Part shown: positions 49,331 through 57,562 of the stretch, in pieces
Layout of the letters: every line of letters starts with the position of its first letter
Numbering within the stretch: the first letter of the stretch is position 1
NCBI GenBank assembly: GCA_001786575.1
Contig: MFRW01000001.1
Location: 48,879-112,878 of the forward strand
DNA: 64,000 nt
Direction: 5' to 3'
Origin: Candidatus Moranbacteria bacterium RIFCSPHIGHO2_01_FULL_55_24
GTDB taxonomy: Bacteria; Patescibacteria; Paceibacteria; Moranbacterales; UBA1568
Program-made: the position numbers and the translations under genes
The notes under the pieces: generated by a model
The model's input: only the letters and a program-made list of their open reading frames with translations
The model's database searches: none
What the model was told of the DNA's origin: nothing

Positions 49331-50668
49331 ATGCTGGATATCCAATTCATCAGGCAGAACCAGGAAGAGATCCGGAAGGCAGCCCAAGCGAAGGGCCTGC
49401 ATTTCGACATAGAAAAGCTGTTTAAGGCTGACGATGAGCGCAAGACGCTGCTCCAGGAGATCGAGGAGCTGAAGTCGCTCAAAAACGATATCAATGACCT
49501 GATCGCCCAGTCCAAGACTGATGACGAGCGCCAGGAGGTAATCGCCAAGGGCAAGGAAATCAAGGCGAAGCTCGAAGAGCGCGAGCCGCTGTATCTGGCT
49601 GCCAAGTGCCAATTCGATGCGCTCATGGTCCAGGTGCCGAACATCATTTCCCCGGATACGCCGCTCGGGAAGAGCGATGAAGAGAACGTGGAAGTCTATA
49701 ACTCCGGCCCCGGAACCCAGTTCGGATTCACCCCGCGGAACCACATAGAAATCGGCAAGATCCTGGATATTCTCGATTTGGAGCGCGGAGCGAAGGTTTC
49801 CGGCTATCGCGGCTACTATCTGAAGAATGATGGTGCGCTTCTGGCGCTGGGAATCATGATGTATGCCTTGAAGAAAGTGACCGAGAAAGGCTATGCGCCG
49901 ATGATCCCGCCGACTCTGGTGAAGGGCTTCCCGCTTTTCGGGACCGGGTACTTCAAGGGTGCGGAATACGATCCGGCTGTCGATGAGGTCTATCAGGTAG
50001 CGACACACGACAAGGAAGCGGATGGCAGCGCGGCCAAAGAGGAGAAGTTTCTCGTGGGTACGGCCGAACCATCACTCCTCGCGTACTATTCCGGAGAAGT
50101 CCTGGATGCCGAGACGCTCCCGCTCCGCTTGGCCGGGTTCAGCCAGTGCTACCGGAGCGAGATCGGTTCCTATGGCAAAGACACCAAGGGCATGTACCGA
50201 GTACATGAGTTCATGAAGGTAGAACAGGTGGTGCTCGCAGCAGCGGATGTCGAAGAGGCGAATCGCCTCCAGGAAGAAATGGTCAGTATTTCGGAAGAAA
50301 TGCACAAGGAACTGGGCCTGCCGTACCGGAAGCTCCAGATCTGCAGCGGCGATATGAGCCCGGGGAAATACCGCGCATTCGATATCGAAGCCTGGATGCC
50401 GGGACTCAACCGCTATGGAGAGACCGGATCCGCCAGCAATTTCCTCGACTGGCAGGCGCGGCGCCTGAACGTCAAATACAAGGACAAGGCGACCGGCGAG
50501 CGCAAGTATGTCTATATGCTCAATAACACGGCTCTGCCGAGCCCGCGTATCCTTATCTCGATCCTGGAGAACTACCAGCGGGAGGACGGGAGCGTGGTGA
50601 TCCCGGAAGTTCTGCGGCCGTTCGTGGGGAAGAGCATCATCGAACCGCCGAAAGGGACGGAAAAGTAG
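49331..50668 (+). CDS. serS: Seryl-tRNA synthetase
   Basis: A 445-residue class II synthetase. The N-terminal long coiled-coil arm (residues about 30-100) contacts the tRNA-Ser extra arm. Motif 2 is FSQCYRSEIGSYGKDTKGMYRVHEF (cited in part) and motif 3 is ALPSPRILISILENYQ. DIEAWMPGLNRYGETGSASN is the serine-binding region. It also charges selenocysteine tRNA where present. Full length with no anomalies. Confidence 0.96.
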   Translation: MLDIQFIRQNQEEIRKAAQAKGLHFDIEKLFKADDERKTLLQEIEELKSLKNDINDLIAQSKTDDERQEVIAKGKEIKAKLEEREPLYLAAKCQFDALMVQVPNIISPDTPLGKSDEENVEVYNSGPGTQFGFTPRNHIEIGKILDILDLERGAKVSGYRGYYLKNDGALLALGIMMYALKKVTEKGYAPMIPPTLVKGFPLFGTGYFKGAEYDPAVDEVYQVATHDKEADGSAAKEEKFLVGTAEPSLLAYYSGEVLDAETLPLRLAGFSQCYRSEIGSYGKDTKGMYRVHEFMKVEQVVLAAADVEEANRLQEEMVSISEEMHKELGLPYRKLQICSGDMSPGKYRAFDIEAWMPGLNRYGETGSASNFLDWQARRLNVKYKDKATGERKYVYMLNNTALPSPRILISILENYQREDGSVVIPEVLRPFVGKSIIEPPKGTEK

Positions 50669-50697
50669 TTGACGGGGAAGGATAAAGTGCGTACAAT
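50669..50697 (+). promoter_or_regulatory. Promoter of tRNA-Lys
   Basis: TTGACG at 50669-50674, 17-base spacer, TACAAT at 50692-50697, immediately after the serS stop. Confidence 0.75.
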
Positions 50698-50717
50698 TGG
50701 CACTGTTATCCTTTTTC

Positions 50718-50746
50718 GGGTGCGTAGCTCAAGGGAAATCAGTAGA
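50718..50746 (+). other. tRNA-like 5' fragment upstream of tRNA-Lys
   Basis: GGGTGCGTAGCTCA matches 12 of 14 bases of the first 14 bases of the tRNA-Lys that starts at 50753. The rest of the fragment does not fold as a tRNA. It may be a truncated duplicate or chance. Confidence 0.35.
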
Positions 50747-50752
50747 AAACAC

Positions 50753-50825
50753 GGGTGTATAGCTCAGTTGGTAGAGCAGTGGCCTTTTAAGCCAACGGTC
50801 GTAGGTTCGAATCCTACTACACCCA
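50753..50825 (+). tRNA. tRNA-Lys(TTT), CCA end not encoded
   Basis: A 73-base cloverleaf. Acceptor GGGTGTA/TACACCC, D arm GCTC/GAGC, anticodon loop CTTTTAA (anticodon TTT) with stem GTGGC/GCCAA where the outermost pair is a G-A mismatch, T arm GTAGG/CCTAC with TTCGAAT loop, discriminator A. The following bases are CAT, so CCA must be added after transcription. Confidence 0.93.
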
Positions 50826-50878
50826 CATATACCTATTATCTGAATAAAGCCGCCTTCATTCGGAGGTGACTTGTAAAT

Positions 50879-50902
50879 CCGGGCTTTTGCTCGGCTTTTT
50901 TT
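50879..50902 (+). terminator. Intrinsic terminator after tRNA-Lys
   Basis: CCGGGC and GCTCGG pair (one G-U) with a TTTT loop, then CTTTTTTT. An extended -10 TGC-TATAAT (50905-50913) for the next gene follows directly. Confidence 0.8.
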
Positions 50903-50929
50903 GTTGCTATAATAAGGAAAAAGCAAACT

Positions 50930-52009
50930 ATGTTAAAAAAACTCGGAGTAGTCGGGTTCTCCCTTTTCTTTCTTTCGGGATGTACCATAAAGCTCCCTAT
51001 TCCTGGGCTGGCGACGGGTACCCAGCAAGGAAGCGTTTTCAAGTCGACCGATGCCGGGGATACCTTCGAGCCGAAGGTGGAAGTGGATGAGAAGGTCAAG
51101 CTCACTTCGGCAGACATCCTCTCTTTCGTGCATCACCCGACCGATAGCAATGTCCTCTACATCGGGACCAAGGACAGCGGTCTGTTCCGGACGACAGATG
51201 GAGCTGAAGATTGGGACCAGATAGAATTCCCTCCGGCCAAGATCTACGGCCTGGCCATAGACTCCACGAATGGCGATCATCTGTTCGCGAGCGGCAGCTA
51301 CGGGAAGATCGGAAAGATCTACCAGACCAGCGATGCCGGTGAAGAATGGAAAGAAGTCTACACCGAGCCAGGTGAAGACACGGTCATCACTTCACTCGCT
51401 CTTCACCCGGTGGATACCCAGGTGCTCTATGCCGGGACCAGCGCTGGGGTAGTCATCAAAAGCACCGATGGCGGCGGGACTTGGAAGAATGTTATCGATG
51501 CCAAGGCTCCGGTGACCCAGATCCTCTTCGACCCGCGGGCGCGCCAGACGGTTTTCCTCGTGGTGTTCAACAAGGGGACGATGGTTTCTTTCGACGGCGG
51601 ACTGACCTTCCAGGACTACACTTCCCAGAGCATTCCCAAATCCTACACGGATATCAAGGAAAAACCGGTCTATCCGGAAGACATCACTTATGTCACAAGC
51701 GATCCGCTCCGGAGCGGCGTCTACTATGCCGGCGCGAAAAACGGCCTTTTCCGTACCAACGACCATGGGAAGTCCTGGCAGGCGATCGATATCATCGAGA
51801 GTTCCAAGAAGTTTCCGATCCGGGCGATTGCGGTGAATCCGGCGAACTCGAACGAGATTATCTATACCTCCGGGAACGCTTTCTACAAGTCGATTGACGG
51901 AGGGCTCAAATGGGCGACAACCCAGCTCAATGTGGATCGGGGAGTGAGCGCTCTCGTCTATGACCCGGAGAACCCCAGTACCATCTACTTCACGCTCCGC
52001 AAGTATTAG
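50930..52009 (+). CDS. Lipoprotein with BNR/VPS10-like beta-propeller repeats
   Basis: A 359-residue protein. Residues 1-20 are a lipoprotein signal (LFFLSGC lipobox with Cys19 or so). The rest contains repeated units with S/T-DxGxTW-like loops: KSTDAGDTF, FRTTDGAEDW, YQTSDAGEEW, KSTDGGGTW, FRTNDHGKSW, YKSIDGGLKW. These Asp-box repeats form a beta-propeller, as in sortilin-type and Ycf48-like proteins. The protein is probably anchored outside the cytoplasmic membrane and may assist protein or complex assembly or bind glycans. Promoter with an extended -10. Confidence 0.85.
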   Translation: MLKKLGVVGFSLFFLSGCTIKLPIPGLATGTQQGSVFKSTDAGDTFEPKVEVDEKVKLTSADILSFVHHPTDSNVLYIGTKDSGLFRTTDGAEDWDQIEFPPAKIYGLAIDSTNGDHLFASGSYGKIGKIYQTSDAGEEWKEVYTEPGEDTVITSLALHPVDTQVLYAGTSAGVVIKSTDGGGTWKNVIDAKAPVTQILFDPRARQTVFLVVFNKGTMVSFDGGLTFQDYTSQSIPKSYTDIKEKPVYPEDITYVTSDPLRSGVYYAGAKNGLFRTNDHGKSWQAIDIIESSKKFPIRAIAVNPANSNEIIYTSGNAFYKSIDGGLKWATTQLNVDRGVSALVYDPENPSTIYFTLRKY

Positions 52010-52043
52010 GCTATACTGATAAACCGCATAAAATACCGCATTT

Positions 52044-52601
52044 ATGATCCCTGAACTGATCAAAAAAAACATCCCGCTCTTCGAAAGCGCTCTCGACCAT
52101 TTCAGCGAGGAAGCGGCCAAGATCCGCACGGGCCGCGCCAATCCGGGACTTGTCGAGAATCTCCAAGTGGATTATTACGGCACGAAAAGCCCGCTCAAGC
52201 AGGTCGCAAGCATCAGCATCCCGGAAGCCCGGCAGATCCTCATCCAGCCGTGGGATAAAGGAAGTCTCGTCTTCATCGAGGCTGCTATCCGCGAGTCCGA
52301 CCTGGGACTGAACCCGGGGAATGACGGGATAGCGATCCGCATTACGCTTCCGGCCCTTACGGAAGAGCGCCGCAAAGATCTGGTGAAGACGCTCAATGCC
52401 CGTGCCGAAGATGCGCGCATCAGTATCCGCACCACCCGCGATGAGATCTGGAAAGAGATTCAGGAAAAGGAGCGCAACAAGGAGATTGCCGAGGACGACA
52501 AGTACCGCGGCAAGGATGACTTGCAGAAAGTCGTCGACGAATACAATCAGAAGCTCGAAGCCGTGCGCCAGAAGAAAGAGGATGAAATCTTAACCGTATA
52601 G
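52044..52601 (+). CDS. frr: Ribosome recycling factor
   Basis: A 185-residue RRF. The N-terminal segment FSEEAAKIRTGRANPGLVEN has the conserved RTGRA motif, and IRITLPALTEERRKDLVK is the second family signature. With EF-G it splits the post-termination ribosome. The usual length and both domains are intact. It lies 34 bases downstream of the lipoprotein gene and 24 before rseP. Confidence 0.96.
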   Translation: MIPELIKKNIPLFESALDHFSEEAAKIRTGRANPGLVENLQVDYYGTKSPLKQVASISIPEARQILIQPWDKGSLVFIEAAIRESDLGLNPGNDGIAIRITLPALTEERRKDLVKTLNARAEDARISIRTTRDEIWKEIQEKERNKEIAEDDKYRGKDDLQKVVDEYNQKLEAVRQKKEDEILTV

Positions 52602-52625
52602 TCTGGAAAGGCTGTAAACCTGTTT

Positions 52626-53774
52626 ATGCTGACGATTCTCATATTTATCATTCTCCTCGGCATTCTCGTCTTCGTGCATGAGCTCGGGCACTTCATTACG
52701 GCTCGGAGGAATGACATCAAAGTGGATGAGTTCGGTTTCGGATTTCCGCCACGTATGGCCGGCTTCGTGAAGAACGGCACGACCGGGAAGTATGACTTCC
52801 TCTGGGGGAACCGAGAAATCCAAAGCGGGAATACTGTCTACTCTATCAACTGGATCCCGCTCGGCGGCTTCGTGAAGATCAAAGGCGAGGATGGAAGCGG
52901 AGAGAACGACCCGGAAAGTTTCGCCGGGAAGCCTGCTTGGGTGCGTATCAAGGTGCTCGCGGCCGGCGTGATCATGAATTTTCTCCTCGCGTGGGCGCTT
53001 ATCTCGATCGTTTTCATGCTTGGGTTGCCGCAGCCGATCGAAGAGAGCGAGCGCGGACGCTACCCGGACGCCCGGGTCCAGATCGTGGAAATCAAGCAGG
53101 ACTCTCCTGCCAAAGCCATGGGTCTCCAGCCGGGAGATATCATCCTTTCTTTGAACGACACTCCGGTCAAAGCGCTCTCCGAGGTGGGCGACTTTATTGC
53201 GGCGCATAAGGGCGAGGAATTCGTCATGCAGGTGGACCGCTTCGGCAAGCAGGTAGAGCTTTCCGGTACTCCGCGGCTCGAGGCCAAGGCAGGGGAAGGC
53301 GCGCTCGGCATCGCGTATTCGCTCACTGCGACGGTCACCTATCCGTGGTACGAAGCGGTCTATCGGGGAGCCATCGCTACCTATACCATCACCCTCGCGA
53401 TCCTTGATGCCTTCGGCAAGATGATCGCCGGGCTTTTCGGAGCGACCAAGGTGCCTCTCGATGTCACCGGGCCGGTCGGTATCGTGTATCTCACGAAGCA
53501 GATGAGCGATCTGGGACTCCCGTACCTGCTTCAGTTCGCGGCTCTTCTCTCGATCAATCTCGGCATCATCAACATCCTCCCTATTCCCGCGCTCGATGGC
53601 GGCCGCATCCTCTTCATCCTCATCGAGAAGCTCAAGGGCTCGCCGGTGAGCCAACGGGTCGAGGGAATGGTTCATCAGATAGGGTTCCTTCTGCTTCTGC
53701 TCCTCATGCTGATCATTACCGTGCGCGATTTCAGCCAGTTCCAGATTATCCAGAGAATCACCAATCTTTTCTAA
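52626..53774 (+). CDS. rseP: RseP-type site-2 membrane metalloprotease
   Basis: A 382-residue integral membrane zinc protease. HELGH at residues 18-22 supplies the zinc ligands and catalytic Glu; a PDZ domain near 140-220 (DSPAKAMGLQPGDIILSLND) and the LDG motif in LPIPALDGGRI near 320-330 complete the family features. Such proteases cut membrane-spanning substrates such as anti-sigma factors or leftover signal peptides. Neighbouring frr is a frequent genomic partner. Confidence 0.93.
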   Translation: MLTILIFIILLGILVFVHELGHFITARRNDIKVDEFGFGFPPRMAGFVKNGTTGKYDFLWGNREIQSGNTVYSINWIPLGGFVKIKGEDGSGENDPESFAGKPAWVRIKVLAAGVIMNFLLAWALISIVFMLGLPQPIEESERGRYPDARVQIVEIKQDSPAKAMGLQPGDIILSLNDTPVKALSEVGDFIAAHKGEEFVMQVDRFGKQVELSGTPRLEAKAGEGALGIAYSLTATVTYPWYEAVYRGAIATYTITLAILDAFGKMIAGLFGATKVPLDVTGPVGIVYLTKQMSDLGLPYLLQFAALLSINLGIINILPIPALDGGRILFILIEKLKGSPVSQRVEGMVHQIGFLLLLLLMLIITVRDFSQFQIIQRITNLF

Positions 53775-53797
53775 GGAAAAAAGGGCTTTATATAGGG

Positions 53798-53830
53798 AAA
53801 AACTCCTTCTTTTGAGGGGTTTTTCTTTTT
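53798..53830 (+). terminator. Intrinsic terminator after rseP
   Basis: AAAAACTCC and GGGGTTTTT pair (one G-U) and are followed by CTTTTTCC. Confidence 0.75.
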
Positions 53831-53856
53831 CCCCGGGAAAAGGGCACTCGTGGGGA

Positions 53857-53885
53857 TTGACAAAACCTCTCTTTTTTGGTAATAT
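53857..53885 (+). promoter_or_regulatory. Promoter of the second Wzz-like gene
   Basis: TTGACA at 53857-53862, 17-base spacer, TAATAT at 53880-53885. Confidence 0.82.
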
Positions 53886-53911
53886 ATCCCGTTATCACTA
53901 TTTTTATCTAT

Positions 53912-54553
53912 ATGGCCAACCAGGCGATTTTTGAAGTCCTCAAAGCCAAATTCGGGATGATGGTGCTTATCGGACTCCTGTTTGCGGCTCTCGGGTTCTT
54001 CGGCTTGATGCTCGTAGAGAAACGTTATCAGACGTCGATGGATTTCCTCGTGGTGCAGACCAATACGGCCAACCAGGATTTCTACACCCAGTTCAAATCA
54101 TCCGAATACCTGGGCAAGGTGCTCGGGGAAGCACTCTATAGCGAGCGCTTCATCAATGCAGTACTCGAAACCGGCAAAGTGAATGCCGAGTTTTTGCCGT
54201 TCGACAAGAAGGATCGGCTCCATGCCTGGAGCTCCATGGTGCATGTCGAGAAGAATCTCGAACTCGGGGTCATCAGCGTGAGGATCAAAGGTGATCGTGA
54301 ACGCGATACTGCCCGCACGATGGAAGGCATCTCTGATGTGCTGATCAACCGGAACAACCTGTTCCGCGGCGGCGATGACAAGAGCGTGGAGATCCGCGTC
54401 CTTTCCGGACCGATCACCGAACGCACTCCGACTGTGCCGATGATCATAAAGGTCCTGGCAGCCTCATTCATTACCGGTTTTCTCCTGGTATTCCTTTTCT
54501 CCCTGGCCAAAGCGTTTGCCCGGCAGGCAGAAGCGGAACAACTGTTCCAGTAA
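53912..54553 (+). CDS. Wzz-like membrane protein (second copy)
   Basis: A 213-residue protein with a membrane span near 10-30 (FGMMVLIGLLFAALGFFGLMLVE), an extracytoplasmic domain beginning RYQTSMDFLVVQTNTANQDF, and a second span near 180-203 ahead of a short cytoplasmic tail. The layout is that of Wzz chain-length regulators, as at 24.3 kb, though sequence similarity between the two is low. It is a single-gene unit, separated from any glycosyltransferase. The ATG at 53912 is used since the promoter's -10 covers earlier codons. Confidence 0.68.
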   Translation: MANQAIFEVLKAKFGMMVLIGLLFAALGFFGLMLVEKRYQTSMDFLVVQTNTANQDFYTQFKSSEYLGKVLGEALYSERFINAVLETGKVNAEFLPFDKKDRLHAWSSMVHVEKNLELGVISVRIKGDRERDTARTMEGISDVLINRNNLFRGGDDKSVEIRVLSGPITERTPTVPMIIKVLAASFITGFLLVFLFSLAKAFARQAEAEQLFQ

Positions 54554-54589
54554 AGAGTCTCTCCCGGGGTTTTCCTCTTCTGGAAAGCC

Positions 54590-54641
54590 TTCTGGAAAGA
54601 GGGGATGTGGACGTCCCTTCTTTCCAGGAAAGAAAAGAGAA
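54590..54641 (+). promoter_or_regulatory. Hairpin in the leader of the first exported-protein gene
   Basis: CTGGAAAGA and TCTTTCCAG are inverted copies separated by a short G/C-rich stretch, upstream of the gene at 54700. Role unknown. Confidence 0.35.
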
Positions 54642-54699
54642 GCAGTACTTTCAAAACTTACGCAATTCAAATTCAATTCTAGAAAAGAGAAGGGAATTC

Positions 54700-55620
54700 A
54701 TGATGTTCAAGGCAGCTTTGGCAGCCTCGGCTGCCTTTCTCCTTTTTGCTTTTCCGGCACATGCCGGGAAAGCGGGTTTCCATATTGATCCCGAAGTCTC
54801 GCTCCGCAAAGATGGAACAGTTTCCATCCAGCGGATCGAGCCAGGTCTCACTATGGCGATTCGTGGCGATGTCTTTGTCACCCAGGCAATCGATGTCGCT
54901 CTCTTCGCTCTGCCGAACCCGCTCCCTCCGGAGTGGGCGGCTGCCATCGCACCTGACCAGGCGCGATCGGTACCGATCTCCCAAGAGGACGGCAAGGTGC
55001 AAGTCTTGCCGCTCCAACCTGTCGTCTTCCGGGCACTCTTCGTGCCCGCAGAGGACGGACCCATGGAAGTGTTCAATGCTGTCCTCACCGAGGACTCTGC
55101 CGGTTTTTTTGTCCTCCTGCCTTATGGCCGGGGGGCGGAGATGTGGGGAACGCTTTCTGTTATCTCTTCAGACGCACGCTACCTTCTGACCAGTCAGGGG
55201 ATGAGCGTCGATCTCATGGATAAGGAGATCAAGAAAAAGATCAGGCTCAAGAAGGGTAAGATTTCCGAAGAGTTCTTCGAGACTTACCCTTCGCCGATGC
55301 CGGCTGTCGGATCGCTCACGCGGGACGACGATGATGGCAAGGTTCTGTTCGCCGAATGGGAAAAGCTCTTTCCGGAGCGCTACCTGGTCGGTAAGGAGCA
55401 GATCCTCTATTCGGCACGGCCCAACACCGGGCAATTCCTGGAGCGTTGGACGCCCCTCAATTCGTTCGGTGACCGATATGTGAGTTGCGGTAATGCATCC
55501 ATCGGAAGTGGTGGTCCTGTGGGACTCGCCTTTTCCGTGGTTATGAGCATGCCGCGAGTTCTTTCTTCTGGCGATTGTTTGGCCTCTGGGTCAGGCAAAA
55601 AAACAGGAAGGGGGAAATAA
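54700..55620 (+). CDS. Exported hypothetical protein
   Basis: A 306-residue protein with a clear signal peptide (MMFKAALAASAAFLLFAFPA, cleavage after HAG or PAHA). The mature protein has no motif I know; short beta-rich segments such as MAIRGDVFVTQAIDVALFALP and FFVLLPYGRGAEMW are present, and there are few Cys. The start at 54700 fits the signal peptide and an AAGGGA ribosome binding site. It heads a run of exported-protein genes; the next small frame begins three bases after the stop. Confidence 0.68.
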   Translation: MMFKAALAASAAFLLFAFPAHAGKAGFHIDPEVSLRKDGTVSIQRIEPGLTMAIRGDVFVTQAIDVALFALPNPLPPEWAAAIAPDQARSVPISQEDGKVQVLPLQPVVFRALFVPAEDGPMEVFNAVLTEDSAGFFVLLPYGRGAEMWGTLSVISSDARYLLTSQGMSVDLMDKEIKKKIRLKKGKISEEFFETYPSPMPAVGSLTRDDDDGKVLFAEWEKLFPERYLVGKEQILYSARPNTGQFLERWTPLNSFGDRYVSCGNASIGSGGPVGLAFSVVMSMPRVLSSGDCLASGSGKKTGRGK

Positions 55621-55623
55621 CCG

Positions 55624-55704
55624 ATGCAAACAGCTATTCAGGCAATCTGCCAGAGTAGCTGCGTGTGCGGCTGCCCTGGCTCCAACTATGGAGACAGATC
55701 ATGA
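55624..55704 (+). CDS. Possible Cys-rich 26-residue peptide, coupled to the LysM gene
   Basis: A short frame with an AGGAAGGGGG ribosome binding site eight bases upstream and a TGA stop overlapping the next ATG (ATGA). It encodes MQTAIQAICQSSCVCGCPGS followed by NYGDRS, with four Cys spaced C-x3-C-x-C-x-C. It could be a small metal-binding or modified peptide, or a chance frame used to couple translation. Confidence 0.4.
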   Translation: MQTAIQAICQSSCVCGCPGSNYGDRS

Positions 55705-57236
55705 AAAGATTCTTTCTTTCGCTCGCCGCTGTCTTTCTTTCGCTCGGTTTCGGCCTGGCAAGTCCGGCAGCAGCAAAGGAGCAGGTCGTTACCGTGAAAG
55801 TGGGCGACACTCTCTCGAAAATCGCCGGCAAGAACTGGCAGGCAGTCTGCAAGGCCAATAACCTTGCGAACTGTAGCCGGCTCCGTGTCGGTCAGAAGAT
55901 CCGACTGGGTGCCGTGTCTGCTCCGCAAGGAGCGAGGCAGGCGCCTACCCGGCGCGATGCCGATGGATGGTTCCATTGGCGAAACGTCGGCGGTTCCCCG
56001 CTCACCAAATGCCCTGACATGGAAAAATGCTGGGCAGAGGCGGCAGAAGGCGTCGGTCTCATCGATTCCGATAAGGCCGAAATCTTCGCGATGATCAAGG
56101 AAGGTCGTGGCGAGTCGGTGGTCGTGGAAAACGGCACCAAGTACGAATACATGTCGTTCTACAAGAACGGTCATGTCCGGTTCGAGGCGCAGGTGATCCT
56201 GGATTCGAAAACCAGAGTCACCGCGAAGCGTTACCGGCTCTCAAGCGGTCGCGTGGTCGATATCATCGACAACTGCGGCAACTGGGGAGTCACTTCGGAA
56301 ATCAAGCTGCTCCGGCCTCCGCCACCTCCGGTGGTAGAAGAGGCTCCGCCTCCCCCGGCTCCTCCCGAACCAGAAAAGGAGCCAGCCTGCTGGGATCCGA
56401 AACTGGTCATAGGCCAAGAGTACGAGCCCGAGCATAGTGGCGGCGACCGTGCGCGTTCGACTTTCGCTTCTGGTGCTTTGTATAAGTGCTGGAGAGGGAA
56501 AAGAGGCATGCATGGCGTTGGTGCTGGTTTCCAGGCATCCATGTGGGATGGCAAGGTGGATCGCGGCAAGGGCGACTATGAAGGGCATTTCATCGGTATC
56601 GGACCGGCGTACGAATATGTTTCGGACGAAGGTTGGGATATCGAGCTGAAGGCTCTCGGAGGCGTCCTGCTCGAGAAGTTCGAGGAAGGTGACTATCAAT
56701 CCCGCCGCCGGTTCGGCATGGTGGGGGCGTCCGTCGCTTACAACAACTATGAGCGCCGCCTGAATGGAAAGCGCTGGTTCCCGGAAACGCAAGGTTTCGG
56801 ATTCATGGGGACTCCCATCAGTCGGGACGTGGAGCATTCTTGGCAGAACAACTCTATCGAGGATACTCGTGACCTTAGCCGTCTGGGGATTCTTGCACAA
56901 GCAGGCATCCGCCAGTGGATCTATGATGGAAAGGTCGTCTCGCCCTATGTCCAGCTCGGAACCTTCGTGGAAACTCCAGGGAACTGGACAGGATCGGCAC
57001 GGATCGGTATCGCGGATGCCAAGCGTATCTGCGGTATCGGTATCGGTGTGGACGTGGATTTTCTCAACGGCGGCGAAGTCTTCGGACTTGGCTGGTGGTG
57101 CGACATCGTCCGCGGTGTCCGCTATATCCGTCAGGGAAAACGTGCCAAGCAGATCGATTCGGTGACGGATGGCCAAAGCGGCGACTTCATCGTTCCGATC
57201 GGACAAAATCTGGTGAGTACCCCGTCGCAAGAATAG
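55701..57236 (+). CDS. Exported LysM protein with Pro-rich hinge and beta-barrel-like C-terminal region
   Basis: A 511-residue protein. Signal peptide (FFLSLAAVFLSLGFGLASPAAA), then a LysM domain near 28-70 (VKVGDTLSKIAGKNWQAVC, LRVGQKIRLG) that binds peptidoglycan, an uncharacterised domain with paired Cys, a Pro-rich linker near 220-240 (PPPPPVVEEAPPPPAPPEP) and a 280-residue C-terminal region of alternating Gly/aromatic strands such as GHFIGIGPAYEYVS, PYVQLGTFVE and GIGVDVDFLNGGEVFG. The last part resembles small outer-membrane beta-barrels by eye. It is translationally coupled to the peptide frame upstream. Function unknown; a wall-attached surface protein is likely. Confidence 0.72.
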   Translation: MKRFFLSLAAVFLSLGFGLASPAAAKEQVVTVKVGDTLSKIAGKNWQAVCKANNLANCSRLRVGQKIRLGAVSAPQGARQAPTRRDADGWFHWRNVGGSPLTKCPDMEKCWAEAAEGVGLIDSDKAEIFAMIKEGRGESVVVENGTKYEYMSFYKNGHVRFEAQVILDSKTRVTAKRYRLSSGRVVDIIDNCGNWGVTSEIKLLRPPPPPVVEEAPPPPAPPEPEKEPACWDPKLVIGQEYEPEHSGGDRARSTFASGALYKCWRGKRGMHGVGAGFQASMWDGKVDRGKGDYEGHFIGIGPAYEYVSDEGWDIELKALGGVLLEKFEEGDYQSRRRFGMVGASVAYNNYERRLNGKRWFPETQGFGFMGTPISRDVEHSWQNNSIEDTRDLSRLGILAQAGIRQWIYDGKVVSPYVQLGTFVETPGNWTGSARIGIADAKRICGIGIGVDVDFLNGGEVFGLGWWCDIVRGVRYIRQGKRAKQIDSVTDGQSGDFIVPIGQNLVSTPSQE

Positions 57237-57375
57237 GGTACATTGCGTAAGTACATGCATGAGGCAGAACTCTGCCGATAGAGAGCATAAAAAGGTACCG
57301 CTTTGACGGTATGGCTCGATGGCATGTATACACTTATCTCTCATACGCTTCTAGAACGTATGTGGAGAAAATCTC

Positions 57376-57412
57376 AAAAGGCGGAATGCACATCTATGCA
57401 GGCCGCCTTTTT
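57376..57412 (+). terminator. Intrinsic terminator of the LysM gene
   Basis: A nine-pair stem, AAAAGGCGG with CCGCCTTTT, and an 18-base loop. Confidence 0.82.
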
Positions 57413-57422
57413 ACTTGCTTCT

Positions 57423-57467
57423 GGGTGAGTGTCACCCTTGACAGAAAGCAGAAAAATGGTTTACAAT
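57423..57467 (+). promoter_or_regulatory. Promoter with an adjacent palindrome
   Basis: TTGACA (57438-57443), 18-base spacer, TACAAT (57462-57467). The perfect palindrome GGGTGA-GTG-TCACCC (57423-57437) ends one base before the -35, a good position for a transcription factor. Confidence 0.72.
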
Positions 57468-57498
57468 AACACGTTCACTTAGAAACAGTGAGCTTACT

Positions 57499-57519
57499 GC
57501 TCTTTTGATTCGAAAGAGC
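57499..57519 (+). promoter_or_regulatory. Leader hairpin
   Basis: GCTCTTT and AAAGAGC form a seven-pair stem in the leader, 44 bases upstream of the start codon at 57563; no T-tract follows. Confidence 0.5.
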
Positions 57520-57562
57520 CTCGGGGGTAACTCGGGGAACAAGATTCAGAAGGAGTTGTAAG

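Larger units (their letters stand above)
57237..57562 (+). other. Gene-free structured intergenic region
   Basis: The 326 bases between two exported-protein genes hold several hairpins (GGCAGA-AC-TCTGCC near 57263; CATACG...CGTATG at 57342-57362), a terminator, a palindrome-flanked promoter and a leader hairpin, each listed separately. I see no protein-coding frame in it. Confidence 0.55.
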
